Assembly (NCBI GenBank): GCA_964449445.1
Contig: CAYUZT010000002.1
Span: forward strand, 124,001 to 188,000
Direction of reading: 5' to 3'
From: JABFSS01 sp964449445
GTDB lineage: Bacteria > Patescibacteriota > Gracilibacteria > Peribacterales > Peribacteraceae
DNA length: 64,000 bases
Shown here: piece by piece, positions 7,819 to 17,017 of the stretch
How the letters are laid out: each line of letters begins with the position of its first letter
Position numbering within the stretch: the first letter of the stretch is position 1
Made by a program: the position numbers and the translations under genes
Notes under the pieces: model-generated
Told to the model about the DNA's origin: nothing
The model's input: only the letters and a program-made list of their open reading frames with translations
Database searches by the model: none

Positions 7819-9120
7819 TCATTTTGCGGTGATACGATCCTGTCCACCCATATAGGGCCTCAGTACATCCGGAATAATCACCGACCCGTCCTTCTGTTGA
7901 TACATTTCGAGGATGGGAATCAGAATTCTCGGGCTCGCAATGCACGTGTTATTGAGTGTGTGTACAAAGTTCTTCTTGCCTGCGGCATCCTCATACTTGA
8001 TGTTCAGGCGCCGTGACTGAAAATCGTAGAACGTTGAACAGCTATGGGTCTCCCCGTAGCCATTCCTGCTTGGCATCCACGTCTCAATATCATTCTTGTA
8101 CACCTGCCCGCGGCCCATATCGCCGGTGCATACATCTACCACGCGATACGGGAGCTTGAGCGCCTGTACAACTTCTTCCGCGTTCGTGAGGATTTCCTTG
8201 TGCATTGCTGCACTCACCTCGGGATTATTCTCACAGAGAATCACTTGTTCAACTTTCTGGAATTGGTGAATGCGGTAGAGACCCTTCGTATCCTTGCCGT
8301 ACGTTCCCGCTTCGCGACGAAAGCACGGAGAAATGCCGCAGTAGCGCTTGGGGAGTTCACTCAACTTCAGTACTTCATCCTTATGGTAACTCGTAACCGA
8401 GACTTCCGATGTTCCAATCAAGTACGCACCATCACCTTCCAGTGCTCCATCTTTCTCTTTCTGTACGCCCACCGCGTATGCCTGCTCTTCTCCTCCGGGG
8501 AAGTAGCTCGTGCCCATCATTGCGGGGTAATGGACGAGTAGTGGCGGAATGAAGGGCGTGTAGCCCTTCTTACGCAGGTGATCGAGCGTGAACATCAAAA
8601 TCGCATACTCCAATCGCGCACCATCGCCCTTTAAAAAATACGTCCGAGCTCCCGCAATCTTCACACCACGTGCGATATCCAAAATATCGAGCTTCTCGCC
8701 GAGAGTGACGTGATCAAGGGGTGTGAAATCGAATGTCGGGAGAATTCCTTCTTTCCGAATCTCCTTATTTTCCGTGTCATCTTTGCCGACGGGCACACTC
8801 GGGAGAGGAATACTTGGGAGCAATAGCTGCTGGTGCATCCATTGCGTTTCAATTGCGCTCAGCTTCTCTTCTTTTTTCTTCAGCTCATCAGATAGCGTCT
8901 TCATCTCCGCAATCACTTTCTCTTTCTCCGGTCCTTTGAGTTTCGGCACTTCTTTACTCACGGCATTTTTCTTCCCACGCATGTCTTCTACATCTTTTAA
9001 GAGACTCTTTCGTTCATCGTCGAGCTTCAGGAACGCAGGAATATCCACTGCGATGCGCTTCTTCTTTGCGGCGTCACTGTAGGCATCGGGGCGGGAGCGG
9101 AGATCATTGAGATCAATCAT
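7819..9120 (-). CDS. serS: Serine--tRNA ligase
   Basis: Charges tRNA-Ser with serine. 433 aa, full length. The N-terminal coiled-coil arm that grips the tRNA long variable loop covers about residues 25-105. Class II motif 2 is seen in FRREAGTYGKDTKGLYRIHQF and motif 3 in SPRILIPILEMYQ; the ETHSCSTFYDFQSRRLNIKY segment is serS-specific. ATG at 9120 with the normal MIDLNDLR start; TAGGCT lies 6 nt upstream and no Shine-Dalgarno is present. Confidence 0.97.
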   Translation of the reverse strand: MIDLNDLRSRPDAYSDAAKKKRIAVDIPAFLKLDDERKSLLKDVEDMRGKKNAVSKEVPKLKGPEKEKVIAEMKTLSDELKKKEEKLSAIETQWMHQQLLLPSIPLPSVPVGKDDTENKEIRKEGILPTFDFTPLDHVTLGEKLDILDIARGVKIAGARTYFLKGDGARLEYAILMFTLDHLRKKGYTPFIPPLLVHYPAMMGTSYFPGGEEQAYAVGVQKEKDGALEGDGAYLIGTSEVSVTSYHKDEVLKLSELPKRYCGISPCFRREAGTYGKDTKGLYRIHQFQKVEQVILCENNPEVSAAMHKEILTNAEEVVQALKLPYRVVDVCTGDMGRGQVYKNDIETWMPSRNGYGETHSCSTFYDFQSRRLNIKYEDAAGKKNFVHTLNNTCIASPRILIPILEMYQQKDGSVIIPDVLRPYMGGQDRITAK

Positions 9121-9163
9121 GTGGCTAGCCTATCGCAACAACGTCGCAGCAGGAAGTTCCCTT

Positions 9164-9526
9164 TTATTCAGGCCACCCGGGGTAATCCCATGTTCCGTCC
9201 AGCACCTGTTTCACCTGCTCTTTCAAAGAATTGAGCGAAGGTATTTTTGCAGATGAAGGCCCTTGTCCATTGACGATAATGTCAACACACGGAGCCGCAG
9301 AACATCCACCGAGACAACCACAACACTCAATGCGGAAGTTTTTCCCGGCAATATTAATCGTTTTTGCATAAATCTTGTCCGCCGTTGTACCAAGTTCCGC
9401 GGCAATCGCATTTTCTAATTCCACATTGTCTGGATTTCCGGAATTTGATTCAAAGCAGCGTCTTCCTTCGCAGATGTGAATCTGATTGGGGAATTCTTTC
9501 AGCAATTCATCATGGAAGTTGTGCAT
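9164..9526 (-). CDS. Thioredoxin-like [2Fe-2S] ferredoxin (NuoE-like)
   Basis: 120 aa. Cysteines in CEGRRCF near residue 19 and in CCGCLGGCSAAPC near residues 88-100 give the four-ligand pattern of the thioredoxin-fold 2Fe-2S ferredoxins related to the NuoE subunit. The family passes electrons within hydrogenases, formate dehydrogenases or complex I. None of those partners is nearby, so the electron donor is unknown. No signal peptide is seen. The gene lies 43 bp upstream of serS on the same strand. An independent small ferredoxin is the simplest reading. Confidence 0.75.
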   Translation of the reverse strand: MHNFHDELLKEFPNQIHICEGRRCFESNSGNPDNVELENAIAAELGTTADKIYAKTINIAGKNFRIECCGCLGGCSAAPCVDIIVNGQGPSSAKIPSLNSLKEQVKQVLDGTWDYPGWPE

Positions 9527-9569
9527 GGAGAACGATGAAGTTAAGGATTCTTCGGGTGTGTGCGATGAT

Positions 9570-10274
9570 CTAATAATTTCTAATCTCAGATCTGATTCTG
9601 TTTATCCGTTCCGTCAAAGAGAGCATCTCAATTTCCTCTAGGAAAGAATTGTGTTGATCCCTGCAAGATCGTTCATCCCAAGAGTTGAGAGCTGACCGGC
9701 AATTTTCAATTCTTTGCGAATACAGTCGGTCGTACTCCTGTAACAACTGCTGCTCTACCTTTCTGTTAAGTAATTCTTGGCGCTCATCGAACGTTAGTTG
9801 AGGTTGAAGAACCTCCAGTTGCGCTTCTGCAAATTGAATTTCCTCCAAAGAATTTCCAAAGAGAGCAGATAATTCTTGCTGCAACCTTTCGATTGCGGAA
9901 GACAATTCGCTTTTCTGGCTCTGTAGTCTTGTGTTTTCTTCTTCGAGAGATGCCTCCAAAGCCTGTCGCGCCTCATCCGTTATTGTCTCAATGCGCGGAA
10001 CTCCTGATGTCCCCCGATCTATCCTCAATACGCAGCGGGGAAGTGCAATCTTTCTTGTCCCTATTTCTTCAATGAACTTGAGTATGCCTGCAAGGCGAGC
10101 ACGGAGTGGTTCAAGCTGATCATTATAAAACCGAATGTCTTTCTCTCGGTTGTTTCTAGTGCCTTGCACATCTCGCTGCAGCGCAGCAAGCGACTGCTGA
10201 AGCTCCCATACTGCATATACGCGGGAAACAGCCGTGAATTCATTATTGTGGGCGACGAAAGTGGAGATGTTCAT
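9570..10274 (-). CDS. Coiled-coil hypothetical protein
   Basis: 234 aa. Long heptad-rich stretches cover about residues 25-75 and 90-180 (for example LQSQKSELSSAIERLQQELS), rich in Glu, Gln and Leu. No signal peptide, membrane segment or enzyme motif. It is divergent from the TrmB-type regulator at 10392; the 117-bp spacer carries the perfect 20-bp palindrome, so this gene may be under that regulator (inference). The gene on the other side of the regulator also encodes a coiled-coil protein. Function not recognised. Confidence 0.65.
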   Translation of the reverse strand: MNISTFVAHNNEFTAVSRVYAVWELQQSLAALQRDVQGTRNNREKDIRFYNDQLEPLRARLAGILKFIEEIGTRKIALPRCVLRIDRGTSGVPRIETITDEARQALEASLEEENTRLQSQKSELSSAIERLQQELSALFGNSLEEIQFAEAQLEVLQPQLTFDERQELLNRKVEQQLLQEYDRLYSQRIENCRSALNSWDERSCRDQHNSFLEEIEMLSLTERINRIRSEIRNY

Positions 10275-10368
10275 AGGTGTACTTTGCCATGATAAGGTAC
10301 TTATGTCAAAGTTATACTAACAATAAATAGTGGCTTCAATAAGATCTCTATGTACTTTAAAACTATAA

Positions 10369-10388
10369 TTGTCTATAATTATAGACAA
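10369..10388. promoter_or_regulatory. Perfect palindrome, candidate TrmB operator 1
   Basis: TTGTCTATAATTATAGACAA is a perfect 20-bp palindrome containing the shared core TGTC-N10-GACA. It ends 3 nt before the ATG at 10392 and contains TATAAT (10374-10379) that can serve as the -10 box, so a bound dimer would block the promoter. Equivalent sites lie at 32525 and 44275. Confidence 0.8.
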
Positions 10389-10391
10389 CAT

Positions 10392-11186
10392 ATGCCCCGC
10401 ACGCGTTCATCAACGGAACCAGCGTCCATTCGTCCGCTCCTCCATCGGCTGGGTCTGGATGAAAAGGAATCCGAAATCTATCTGGCACTTCTCCCGCTCC
10501 GCGTTGCCCGCGCATCATCCGTCGCAAAGGCCGCGCGGCAGTCGCGCAGTCATACGTACTTGATTCTACGTGCGCTTGTGGAGAAGGGGTTGGTCTCTGA
10601 AATCGAGCGTGGCAAAGTACTGCACTTCGTTGCCGAGCCACCACAGCGGTTGCTCGGATATTTGGCCAATCGTCAGCAGGAGCTAGCCGAACTCCGCCCG
10701 CTCGTGGAAGGTGCCATTCCCCTCTTTTCCTCTATCACTGGCCCTCTCGTGGGCCAACCGCGTGTGACGCTCCTCCGTGGCATTGATGGCATGAAGCAGG
10801 TGTACCGCGATGTTCTGCATCGCGATTTCTGTGCGCTGTTCAATGCTGAGGTTATGTACAAAGTTTTCGGTGGCAACGTGGTCACGCAGCTTCTTGGCAA
10901 GCACGCGGCACTCAGCGGCCGGGAACTTCTTGTCGATAACTCTTCCGCTCAAAAATACGTTCGCGAGTTGGAACCGAATCCCAAGCATTTCATTCGCGTG
11001 CTCCCTGCAGCTGTTACATTCCCGACCGATACCATCGTCACCGAAGACTCCGTCGCGCTCTTTGCCTACGATCTCGACCACACCATCGTTCGCATAGAGA
11101 ATGAGAACATCGCTGCAAGTTTTCGTGCATGGTTTGAGGTTTTGTGGGCACAGAGTCATGTAATAGGAAAAAAGAAGGTCGACTAA
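10392..11186 (+). CDS. TrmB-family transcriptional regulator 1
   Basis: 264 aa. The N-terminal winged helix (LLHRLGLDEKESEIYLALL... ARASSVAKAARQSRSHTYLILRALVEKGLVSEIERGK) is the TrmB/sugar-specific HTH, and the remainder resembles the regulator's ligand-side domain. This family controls sugar or metabolic genes in archaea and is expanded in some CPR groups. The ATG at 10392 is preferred to 10350, because the earlier start would place the palindromic operator inside the gene. Two similar regulators lie at 32550 and 43370. The ligand is unknown. Confidence 0.88.
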   Translation: MPRTRSSTEPASIRPLLHRLGLDEKESEIYLALLPLRVARASSVAKAARQSRSHTYLILRALVEKGLVSEIERGKVLHFVAEPPQRLLGYLANRQQELAELRPLVEGAIPLFSSITGPLVGQPRVTLLRGIDGMKQVYRDVLHRDFCALFNAEVMYKVFGGNVVTQLLGKHAALSGRELLVDNSSAQKYVRELEPNPKHFIRVLPAAVTFPTDTIVTEDSVALFAYDLDHTIVRIENENIAASFRAWFEVLWAQSHVIGKKKVD

Positions 11187-11223
11187 AGGCAAGTTTGCGC
11201 TCTTTCTTTGGTTCAACTACAAC

Positions 11224-12009
11224 ATGTCTATGAGAGCATTCCAGTCGTCATCGGCAATCACCCGCGAACGTCGCCTGATATTTCTTGATGAGAAAGGAAA
11301 AGATTTTTCCGGCGCGATAGGCGGCCGATCTGGAGGACTGGAAGGGGTGCCGCGGGATCGTGAGACAATCGCGCAGGATACGGGAAAAGAATTGCAGCAG
11401 TTGCAAAAGGATATTCAGCGTTTGACGAAAGAAAGAGGCGCAGATGAGCGAGGGGAGTTTCTGCAGAAAATCGCTGGATTGGAAGATCGCATTACGCAAA
11501 TGCATGTTAAAGAAGTGCGTCAGTGGTTTGGCGACTACGTGAGAGACCTGGCAGGAGGAAATGAGCAGTTGCGTGGAATGTCGCTCGATTTGCCGCAGCG
11601 ATGGAGATGGGAATTTATGCCGGAAGAGGAAGCGGTGCAGAACGGTCAATCGGGAGAGATGGCATTGGTCATCCGTGTCCATTTGCTTCGGGGCGCTGAT
11701 GAGCAGGCACGCCAAGGGAGCGAATTTGCAAAACTCGATCCCGGAGATGCGCGGTTTGCGCGGACAACAAGCACCATTTATGGAAGAGGCGGAACTTTTC
11801 CTCTCCATCGGCTTACGAGAGAAGGCTTTGTTGCAGCAATGGCTCCGTACCAGGCGGTGCTTCTGGATCGCCTGTTTGATATTGAGCAACAGCAGAGGGC
11901 CGAACGCCCGGAGCAAAGGCCTGAGCGAGGGCAACAGGGAGCGCCGGGATCCATTCCCGATCCAAAAGGAAGAAGAAGGCGTGCTCCAGGATCTCCAGGA
12001 TCAGTGTAA
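11224..12009 (+). CDS. Hypothetical protein with N-terminal coiled coil
   Basis: 261 aa, not recognised. A coiled-coil segment lies near residues 50-100 (QLQKDIQRLTKERGADERGE), a mixed domain around residues 100-215, and an Arg/Gln/Pro-rich disordered tail after about residue 220 (QRPERGQQGAPGS). No signal peptide or membrane segment. It starts 37 bp after the TrmB regulator on the same strand, which suggests cotranscription with it. The stop is 7 bp from the convergent TPR gene. Confidence 0.65.
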   Translation: MSMRAFQSSSAITRERRLIFLDEKGKDFSGAIGGRSGGLEGVPRDRETIAQDTGKELQQLQKDIQRLTKERGADERGEFLQKIAGLEDRITQMHVKEVRQWFGDYVRDLAGGNEQLRGMSLDLPQRWRWEFMPEEEAVQNGQSGEMALVIRVHLLRGADEQARQGSEFAKLDPGDARFARTTSTIYGRGGTFPLHRLTREGFVAAMAPYQAVLLDRLFDIEQQQRAERPEQRPERGQQGAPGSIPDPKGRRRRAPGSPGSV

Positions 12010-12016
12010 AAGACAC

Positions 12017-12466
12017 TCAATTCCCCTCTGGATCTTTCAGTATCTTTTGAACTGTCCTCACATTCTCCAGAATATTCTGAATATTCTCTTTATCCCGAAC
12101 ACGTCGGGGATTGAGCATAGCGAGTGCCGATTGCCATGCCTGCAGCGCTTCCAGAGCCTGATTATCTCGCGCGTACGCCGCTCCTAAGTCCATCCATGCC
12201 TCGGCGTCATCGGGCATGTGCTCGAGCGCCTTGCGGTAGTACGTAATCGCTTCCGGGGGATCATCAGCCAGCGTGCAGTTCTGCGCGACTTGCAGGCAGT
12301 ACGCCACGTAGTTGTTCACAAAATGCTCTTCATCCGGCACCAACTCCATCGCTTCACGCAAAAGCCGCTCACCTTCTTCGTAATGCGTCTCGTCACTCAC
12401 ACGCATCGCTTCCTCCGTGAGAGCAATTGCGCGTTCGTAGCCGTCGGGAGCACCAGAACGACCCAT
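12017..12466 (-). CDS. TPR-repeat protein
   Basis: 149 aa. At least two tetratricopeptide repeats can be read: AITYYRKALEHMPDDAEAWMDLGAAYARD and NQALEALQAWQSALAMLNPR, with a degenerate one before them. TPRs mediate protein-protein contacts; no catalytic domain is attached and no export signal is seen. It is divergent from uvrB. The ATG at 12466 has TAGGTT 5 nt upstream. The partner is not indicated by the neighbourhood. Confidence 0.85.
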   Translation of the reverse strand: MGRSGAPDGYERAIALTEEAMRVSDETHYEEGERLLREAMELVPDEEHFVNNYVAYCLQVAQNCTLADDPPEAITYYRKALEHMPDDAEAWMDLGAAYARDNQALEALQAWQSALAMLNPRRVRDKENIQNILENVRTVQKILKDPEGN

Positions 12467-12527
12467 AGATCAACCTAGCCATTGAACCACAGCAGTCGCT
12501 CCTATACAATTTCCTGTCTTCCTCCTA

Positions 12528-14528
12528 ATGCCCGACATTTCCAATCCAAAGGCCAGACCCTTTCAGCTCGTCGCTCCCTTTACGCCGCTCGGCGATCAGC
12601 CGAAGGCGATCGAGAAGCTTGTAGACGGTCTCAGGAAAGGAGAGAAGCATCAGACGCTCCTTGGCGCGACCGGCACAGGCAAAACGTTCACGATGGCCAA
12701 TATCATCCAACAGGTGCAGCGCCCCACGCTCGTGCTCGCGCACAATAAGACCTTGGCTGCACAGCTCTGCAGCGAATTCCAAGGATTTTTCCCGAACAAT
12801 GCCGTCTCGTACTTCGTATCATATTACGACTACTACCAGCCCGAGGCATATCTGCCCACAACCGATACATATATTGAGAAAGACGCGTCGATCAACGAGG
12901 AAATTGAAAAATACCGCCACGCAGCTACATTCAACCTTCTCACGCGTCGCGATACGCTCATCGTTGCGTCGGTCTCGTGCATCTACGGTCTTGGTAACGT
13001 GGAAGATTACGAAGCGCTCGCGATTACGCTCACGCGCGGGCAGCAGATCAAGCGCGATCAACTCCTCCGACGTCTCACCGATATCCAATACCGTCGTTCG
13101 GGGATCGAATTCAAGCAAGGCATGTACCATGCATTGGGCGATAGCGTCGAAATCTTCCCGCCCGGTGGCGACACCGTCATTCGTATGGAATTGCCATTTG
13201 ATGAAATCGAAACCATCCAGGAAGTGGATAGTTTCACAGGCGAAGTCCTCCAGGAACTCCAGGAAGTGATGATTTTCCCCGCAGCGCACAACGTGACGAC
13301 AAAAGAGAAGATCGATGCGGCGGTTGCAGGAATTCAGAAGGAGCTGAATGAGCGCGAGAAAGAGTTCATCGCCAAAAATGAGCTGGTGAAAGCCGAGCGC
13401 ATCCGCACGCGTACCGAGTACGACATCGAAATGCTCAAGGAGACGGGTTACTGCACGGGTATCGAGAACTACATCCGCTATTTGAATAACGACGGCGTTC
13501 CCAATGCGTCTACATCCACTCTTCTCGATTACTTCCCCAAAGATTTTCTCCTCATCGTCGACGAAAGTCATATCTCGATCCCGCAAGTGGGCGGCATGTA
13601 CGAAGGAAACTTCAGCCGCAAGCAGACGCTGGTTGATTACGGCTTCAGGCTACCAAGTGCGCATGATAACAGGCCTCTGAAATTTGAGGAGTTTGAGGCG
13701 CGCATTCCACAGCGACTCTACGTTTCTGCAACGCCGGGGAAGTATGAATTCGCCAATACTCCCAAAGACCGTTTAGTGGAGCAAATCATCCGGCCCACCG
13801 GACTCCTGGATCCCGTGGTCACGGTAAAACCGACCAAGCATCAGATCGATGACATCTTCGAAGAGATAAAAAAAACGCTCAAGCGCAAAGAACGCGTACT
13901 TATCACGACACTCACCAAAAAGATGGCCGAAGATCTCACGAAGTTCTTAGTCGAAGCGGGGCAGAAGGTTCGTTACCTTCATAGCGATGTCGAAACACTC
14001 GAGCGCATCGAAATCCTGAGGCAGCTGCGGACCGGCGAGATCGATATCATCGTCGGTATCAATCTGCTCCGCGAAGGACTCGATCTTCCGGAGGTCAGCT
14101 TCATTGCAATTCTTGATGCCGATAAGCAGGGCTTCCTCCGTTCGCGCGATGCGCTCATCCAGACGATCGGCCGCGCTGCGCGCAACGTTTACGGTCATGT
14201 GACGCTCTATGCCGATAAGATGAGTGATGCGATGAAGGCGGCCATTGCCGAAACCGATCGCCGTCGCACAGTGCAGGAGGCGTATAACACAAAGCACGGC
14301 ATCACACCGGCGACCATCATCAAAGCTGTTCACGATATCTCCGAGGAAGGCCGCAAGCTCGAGTTACGCCGTCCCAAGTACGATCACACGAAAATTCCCA
14401 AAGACGAGAAGAAGCGACTCATGGATGAACTCGAGAAGCAGATGGAGATTGCTGCGCAGAATTTGGAGTTTGAGAAGGCGGCGGATCTACGCGACGAAGT
14501 TGAGTTATTGAGGCGCGAACTTAAATAG
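12528..14528 (+). CDS. uvrB: UvrABC system protein B
   Basis: Helicase-like damage-verification subunit of nucleotide excision repair; works with UvrA and UvrC, not present in the window. 666 aa, full length. Walker A GATGTGKT lies near residue 46; the damage-probing beta-hairpin region YYDYYQPEAYLPTTDTYIEK is intact, helicase motifs such as LREGLDLPEVS and QTIGRAARN follow, and the C-terminal UVR domain (NLEFEKAADLRDEVELLRREL) that binds UvrC is present. TACAAT (12505-12510) lies 17 nt before the ATG and no Shine-Dalgarno is seen. Confidence 0.98.
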   Translation: MPDISNPKARPFQLVAPFTPLGDQPKAIEKLVDGLRKGEKHQTLLGATGTGKTFTMANIIQQVQRPTLVLAHNKTLAAQLCSEFQGFFPNNAVSYFVSYYDYYQPEAYLPTTDTYIEKDASINEEIEKYRHAATFNLLTRRDTLIVASVSCIYGLGNVEDYEALAITLTRGQQIKRDQLLRRLTDIQYRRSGIEFKQGMYHALGDSVEIFPPGGDTVIRMELPFDEIETIQEVDSFTGEVLQELQEVMIFPAAHNVTTKEKIDAAVAGIQKELNEREKEFIAKNELVKAERIRTRTEYDIEMLKETGYCTGIENYIRYLNNDGVPNASTSTLLDYFPKDFLLIVDESHISIPQVGGMYEGNFSRKQTLVDYGFRLPSAHDNRPLKFEEFEARIPQRLYVSATPGKYEFANTPKDRLVEQIIRPTGLLDPVVTVKPTKHQIDDIFEEIKKTLKRKERVLITTLTKKMAEDLTKFLVEAGQKVRYLHSDVETLERIEILRQLRTGEIDIIVGINLLREGLDLPEVSFIAILDADKQGFLRSRDALIQTIGRAARNVYGHVTLYADKMSDAMKAAIAETDRRRTVQEAYNTKHGITPATIIKAVHDISEEGRKLELRRPKYDHTKIPKDEKKRLMDELEKQMEIAAQNLEFEKAADLRDEVELLRRELK

Positions 14529-14530
14529 TT

Positions 14531-15007
14531 ATGAAGAAATCTTCCCACTCACCCTTGGCGAGAGTGGAGCATCGCATCGGCGGAGTCGAAATTGGAAGAG
14601 CAGGAAATCATGAATTCATTGTCCAACTTGTTCGACAGAAGCGCAGAAACATACTCTTCCTCTTTCTTGCTGATGCTGGAGCGCATGGACTAGTGAAGGG
14701 CCATTTTCCAAATCATCAAGAGTCAAAAACAGCCATCACTGTTGGTGGAGGTGCTTCCCGCGTTTGGCAGGATGCAAACAGCATCCATGTCGACCAAATC
14801 GGTTATTCTTCCTACGTCTTCGGCGCTGTTCCAGATCAAGCATTGCGAAAATTCATTGAACCATTGCGAGAATATCTACAACCCCTTTCTTCAGGTAAGA
14901 ATGTCATTGTGGAGTTGGATGATCAAAAAGTCGATCCAAATGATGTTCAGCACTCTTATTGGAGAATGTATTTGAAAAAGCAGCGGGATGGCCTTCGTGA
15001 GAAATAA
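14531..15007 (+). CDS. Hypothetical protein
   Basis: 158 aa, no family recognised. It begins 2 nt after the uvrB stop and is almost certainly cotranscribed with uvrB. Predicted soluble, with a mixed alpha/beta look: NILFLFLADAGAHGLVKGHF and GKNVIVELDDQKVDPNDVQ read like strands followed by helices. A GGGASRVW segment is glycine-rich but does not match a known nucleotide loop. Codon use is more AT-rich than uvrB, suggesting later arrival in the operon. No role in repair can be claimed from sequence alone. Confidence 0.65.
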   Translation: MKKSSHSPLARVEHRIGGVEIGRAGNHEFIVQLVRQKRRNILFLFLADAGAHGLVKGHFPNHQESKTAITVGGGASRVWQDANSIHVDQIGYSSYVFGAVPDQALRKFIEPLREYLQPLSSGKNVIVELDDQKVDPNDVQHSYWRMYLKKQRDGLREK

Positions 15008-15096
15008 GACGCAGCGACACTTATCCCCCGTACGTCCTGCGCGGAGCATTTCTTCAGATTACTCTTGATGATGCAGAGTTACTCGGCGCGCGGGTC

Positions 15097-15120
15097 CTTC
15101 TCCCTTCGCAAAGGGAGAAG
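15097..15120. repeat. Perfect stem-loop, 10-bp arms
   Basis: CTTCTCCCTT and AAGGGAGAAG around CGCA, followed by GGGTAGGGATGAGGG and, further on, CCTCACCCGCCCTCACCC. The whole 15090-15185 stretch is a G/C-rich dispersed-repeat type akin to the element in the glycosyltransferase gene. It lies between the uvrB operon and the convergent dehydrogenase gene and could end transcription. Confidence 0.7.
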
Positions 15121-15190
15121 GGTAGGGATGAGGGTCCTTGGGTGGGGTCTCGTCACTGGATCCTCACCCGCCCTCACCCTGCCCGTTTTT

Positions 15191-16039
15191 TCAGCCAATT
15201 CTTTTCATAAGTCTCCTCCAGAGCCCATCCCTCCCCAATATCCTCTGCCAGAATAGGACTCTCTTCGCCTGCCGCGCGCAGTACCGCAGACGCCACGCAT
15301 TATCCGTCGCTGCCATAAGGATCAGTTCGGCAATGTTTTCCGGTGGGTCATAACTATCGACGTGTTTATCATGTGCTTTGCGTTTTTGTTCGTATTGCTC
15401 ACGATATGCTGACTGGATTTGCGGATGAATCGACTCATACGCTGTGTGATGGAACTCTGTGCGCGTGTTGCCTGGCTCTACGATCTTCACATGGACGTTG
15501 AAGGGACGTAGCTCATGCGCGAGCGACTCGCTAAAACCCTCCACAGCCCATTTACTGGCGCTGTACGCCGCGTACCACGGTATGCCGATGAGGCCGAGGA
15601 CGGAGGAAATGTTGATGATGGTTCCAGATTTTCGTTCACGCATCATCTTCGCCGCTCGTCGGCTCACTTCCATCAATCCAAACACGTTCGCATCGAACAT
15701 TTTGCGGATTTCCTCCGGCGGCGTGTCCTCAAAAGGGAGAAGAAGTCCGTAGCCGGCGTTGTTGACGACGCAGTCGAGATTCACACCATCATTATTCAAT
15801 TGCTCGAAACAACGATTAATCGATATACCGTCACCCACATCAATTTTCGTGGGAATGATAGTGATATTCCTGAATTGTAGAACATCCGGATTCCTACTTC
15901 CCGCAAAAACTTTCCATCCGCGCTCAGCAAACAATTCACACGCGGCATGGCCAATACCAGTACTGCAGCCGGTGATGAGGATGCTACGTATCAAGAGGAA
16001 AGATGTAAGAGGTAAGAGGAAAATGAAAACATTTTCCAT
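15191..16039 (-). CDS. Short-chain dehydrogenase/reductase
   Basis: Up to 282 aa, Rossmann-fold SDR. The cofactor motif ITGCSTGIGHAACELF near residue 22, NNAGYG near residue 91, the SSVLG serine and catalytic YAAYSASKWAVEGF (Tyr and Lys three residues apart) are all there, so the enzyme should be active. Substrate is not predictable. The start is uncertain: ATG at 16039 falls inside a word hairpin and adds a hydrophobic stretch of about 15 residues, while TTG at 15994 begins exactly at the family's N-terminal strand. The gene is followed by no same-strand neighbour and preceded by galU. Confidence 0.88.
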   Translation of the reverse strand: MENVFIFLLPLTSFLLIRSILITGCSTGIGHAACELFAERGWKVFAGSRNPDVLQFRNITIIPTKIDVGDGISINRCFEQLNNDGVNLDCVVNNAGYGLLLPFEDTPPEEIRKMFDANVFGLMEVSRRAAKMMRERKSGTIINISSVLGLIGIPWYAAYSASKWAVEGFSESLAHELRPFNVHVKIVEPGNTRTEFHHTAYESIHPQIQSAYREQYEQKRKAHDKHVDSYDPPENIAELILMAATDNAWRLRYCARQAKRVLFWQRILGRDGLWRRLMKRIG

Positions 16040-16061
16040 TTTCCACTTACCACTTTCCTCT
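15994..16061. repeat. Word hairpin between galU and the SDR gene
   Basis: Left arm runs AGAGGAAAGATGTAAGAGG then TAAGAGGAAAATG; right arm runs CATTTTCCATTTTCCACTTA then CCACTTTCCTCT. The arms are nearly complementary and made of a repeated GAGGTAAGA-like word. The longer SDR start would translate the left arm. Confidence 0.8.
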
Positions 16062-16075
16062 CACAATCGAAAATT

Positions 16076-16909
16076 TCAACCCAAGGCGCTCACCGCCGTT
16101 TTGTATCCCTCCGGCGTCCCGGTATCAAAACGTGTGCCTTCGAACACGTAGCCGTAGATATCCATGGTTTTTGATTCGGCAATAAGTGCATCAATCAAGC
16201 GGATCTCCCCACTACTCCCCTCTTCGATCTTGTGCAGTTTTTCGAAAATCATTTTCGGGATGATGTACTTTCCGACGATCCCCAAATTGCTCGGTGCGTC
16301 CTGGGGCTTCGGTTTTTCCACCAGCGACTTCACCTTCCGCAGCCGCTCGTCAGGAGCGGATGTCTGCCACGCGGTATCGATATCCACAATCCCGTACTTG
16401 GAGACGAGATCCTTCTCCACTTCCTGCAGGCAGAGCATCGCCGCATTCTTCGGGAAGTCGAGATGTTTGAGGCCCGTTGTCAGTTGCTGCAGACCATTCT
16501 CCTTCCCGACGATCAGATCATCACCAAACAGAATCGCGAGCATGTCAGTCGTCACCCAACTGCGCGCCTGGAGCAGCGCGTGCCCGTCGCCCAGCATTTC
16601 ATCTTGATAGACGACGTGGAAGTTCACGTTGTGATAGCGCGAGAGCTCTTCGAGCATGTGCAGCTTGCCGCGCTTCTTCAGTTCACGTTCGAGCGCGGGC
16701 ATGTCGTAAAAATACTGCGGGATCATTTCCTTTCCGCGGTTGATCACAAAGCAGATGTCGGTGACGCCGACGCTCAGGCATTCATCAACGAGCAGCGCGA
16801 TGATCGGTTGATTGCCGATGGGCAGTAATTCCTTGGGAACGACCTTGGTCCACGGAAGAAATCTTGTCCCGAGGCCGGCAACCGGAAGAATGGCTTGTGT
16901 CAGCTTCAT
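16076..16909 (-). CDS. galU: UTP--glucose-1-phosphate uridylyltransferase
   Basis: Makes UDP-glucose from UTP and glucose 1-phosphate for surface polysaccharide synthesis. 277 aa, normal length. The nucleotide-binding motif PVAGLGTRFLPWTKVVPKEL occupies residues 9-28, ILFGDDLIVG carries the metal-binding aspartates, and VEKPKPQDAPSNLGIVGKYI is the sugar-binding part. Unlike most genes here, a plausible Shine-Dalgarno (GGGAGGG) lies about 6 nt before the ATG. It may feed the two GT4 enzymes in the window (inference). Confidence 0.96.
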   Translation of the reverse strand: MKLTQAILPVAGLGTRFLPWTKVVPKELLPIGNQPIIALLVDECLSVGVTDICFVINRGKEMIPQYFYDMPALERELKKRGKLHMLEELSRYHNVNFHVVYQDEMLGDGHALLQARSWVTTDMLAILFGDDLIVGKENGLQQLTTGLKHLDFPKNAAMLCLQEVEKDLVSKYGIVDIDTAWQTSAPDERLRKVKSLVEKPKPQDAPSNLGIVGKYIIPKMIFEKLHKIEEGSSGEIRLIDALIAESKTMDIYGYVFEGTRFDTGTPEGYKTAVSALG

Positions 16910-16958
16910 AGTGGCCCTCCCGCGAGAGGGAAAACCATTCTAAACCCTGCTGCAGTTT

Positions 16959-16987
16959 TTGACAATTCGCCGTATTTTGAGTACAAT
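16959..16987 (+). promoter_or_regulatory. Sigma-70-type promoter for the 17018 gene
   Basis: Consensus -35 TTGACA (16959-16964), a 17-bp spacer and -10 TACAAT (16982-16987). It is the best promoter in the window and predicts a 5' leader of about 24 nt. Confidence 0.85.
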
Positions 16988-17017
16988 GTCCCGATACTTC
17001 CGTTCCAAACACACATT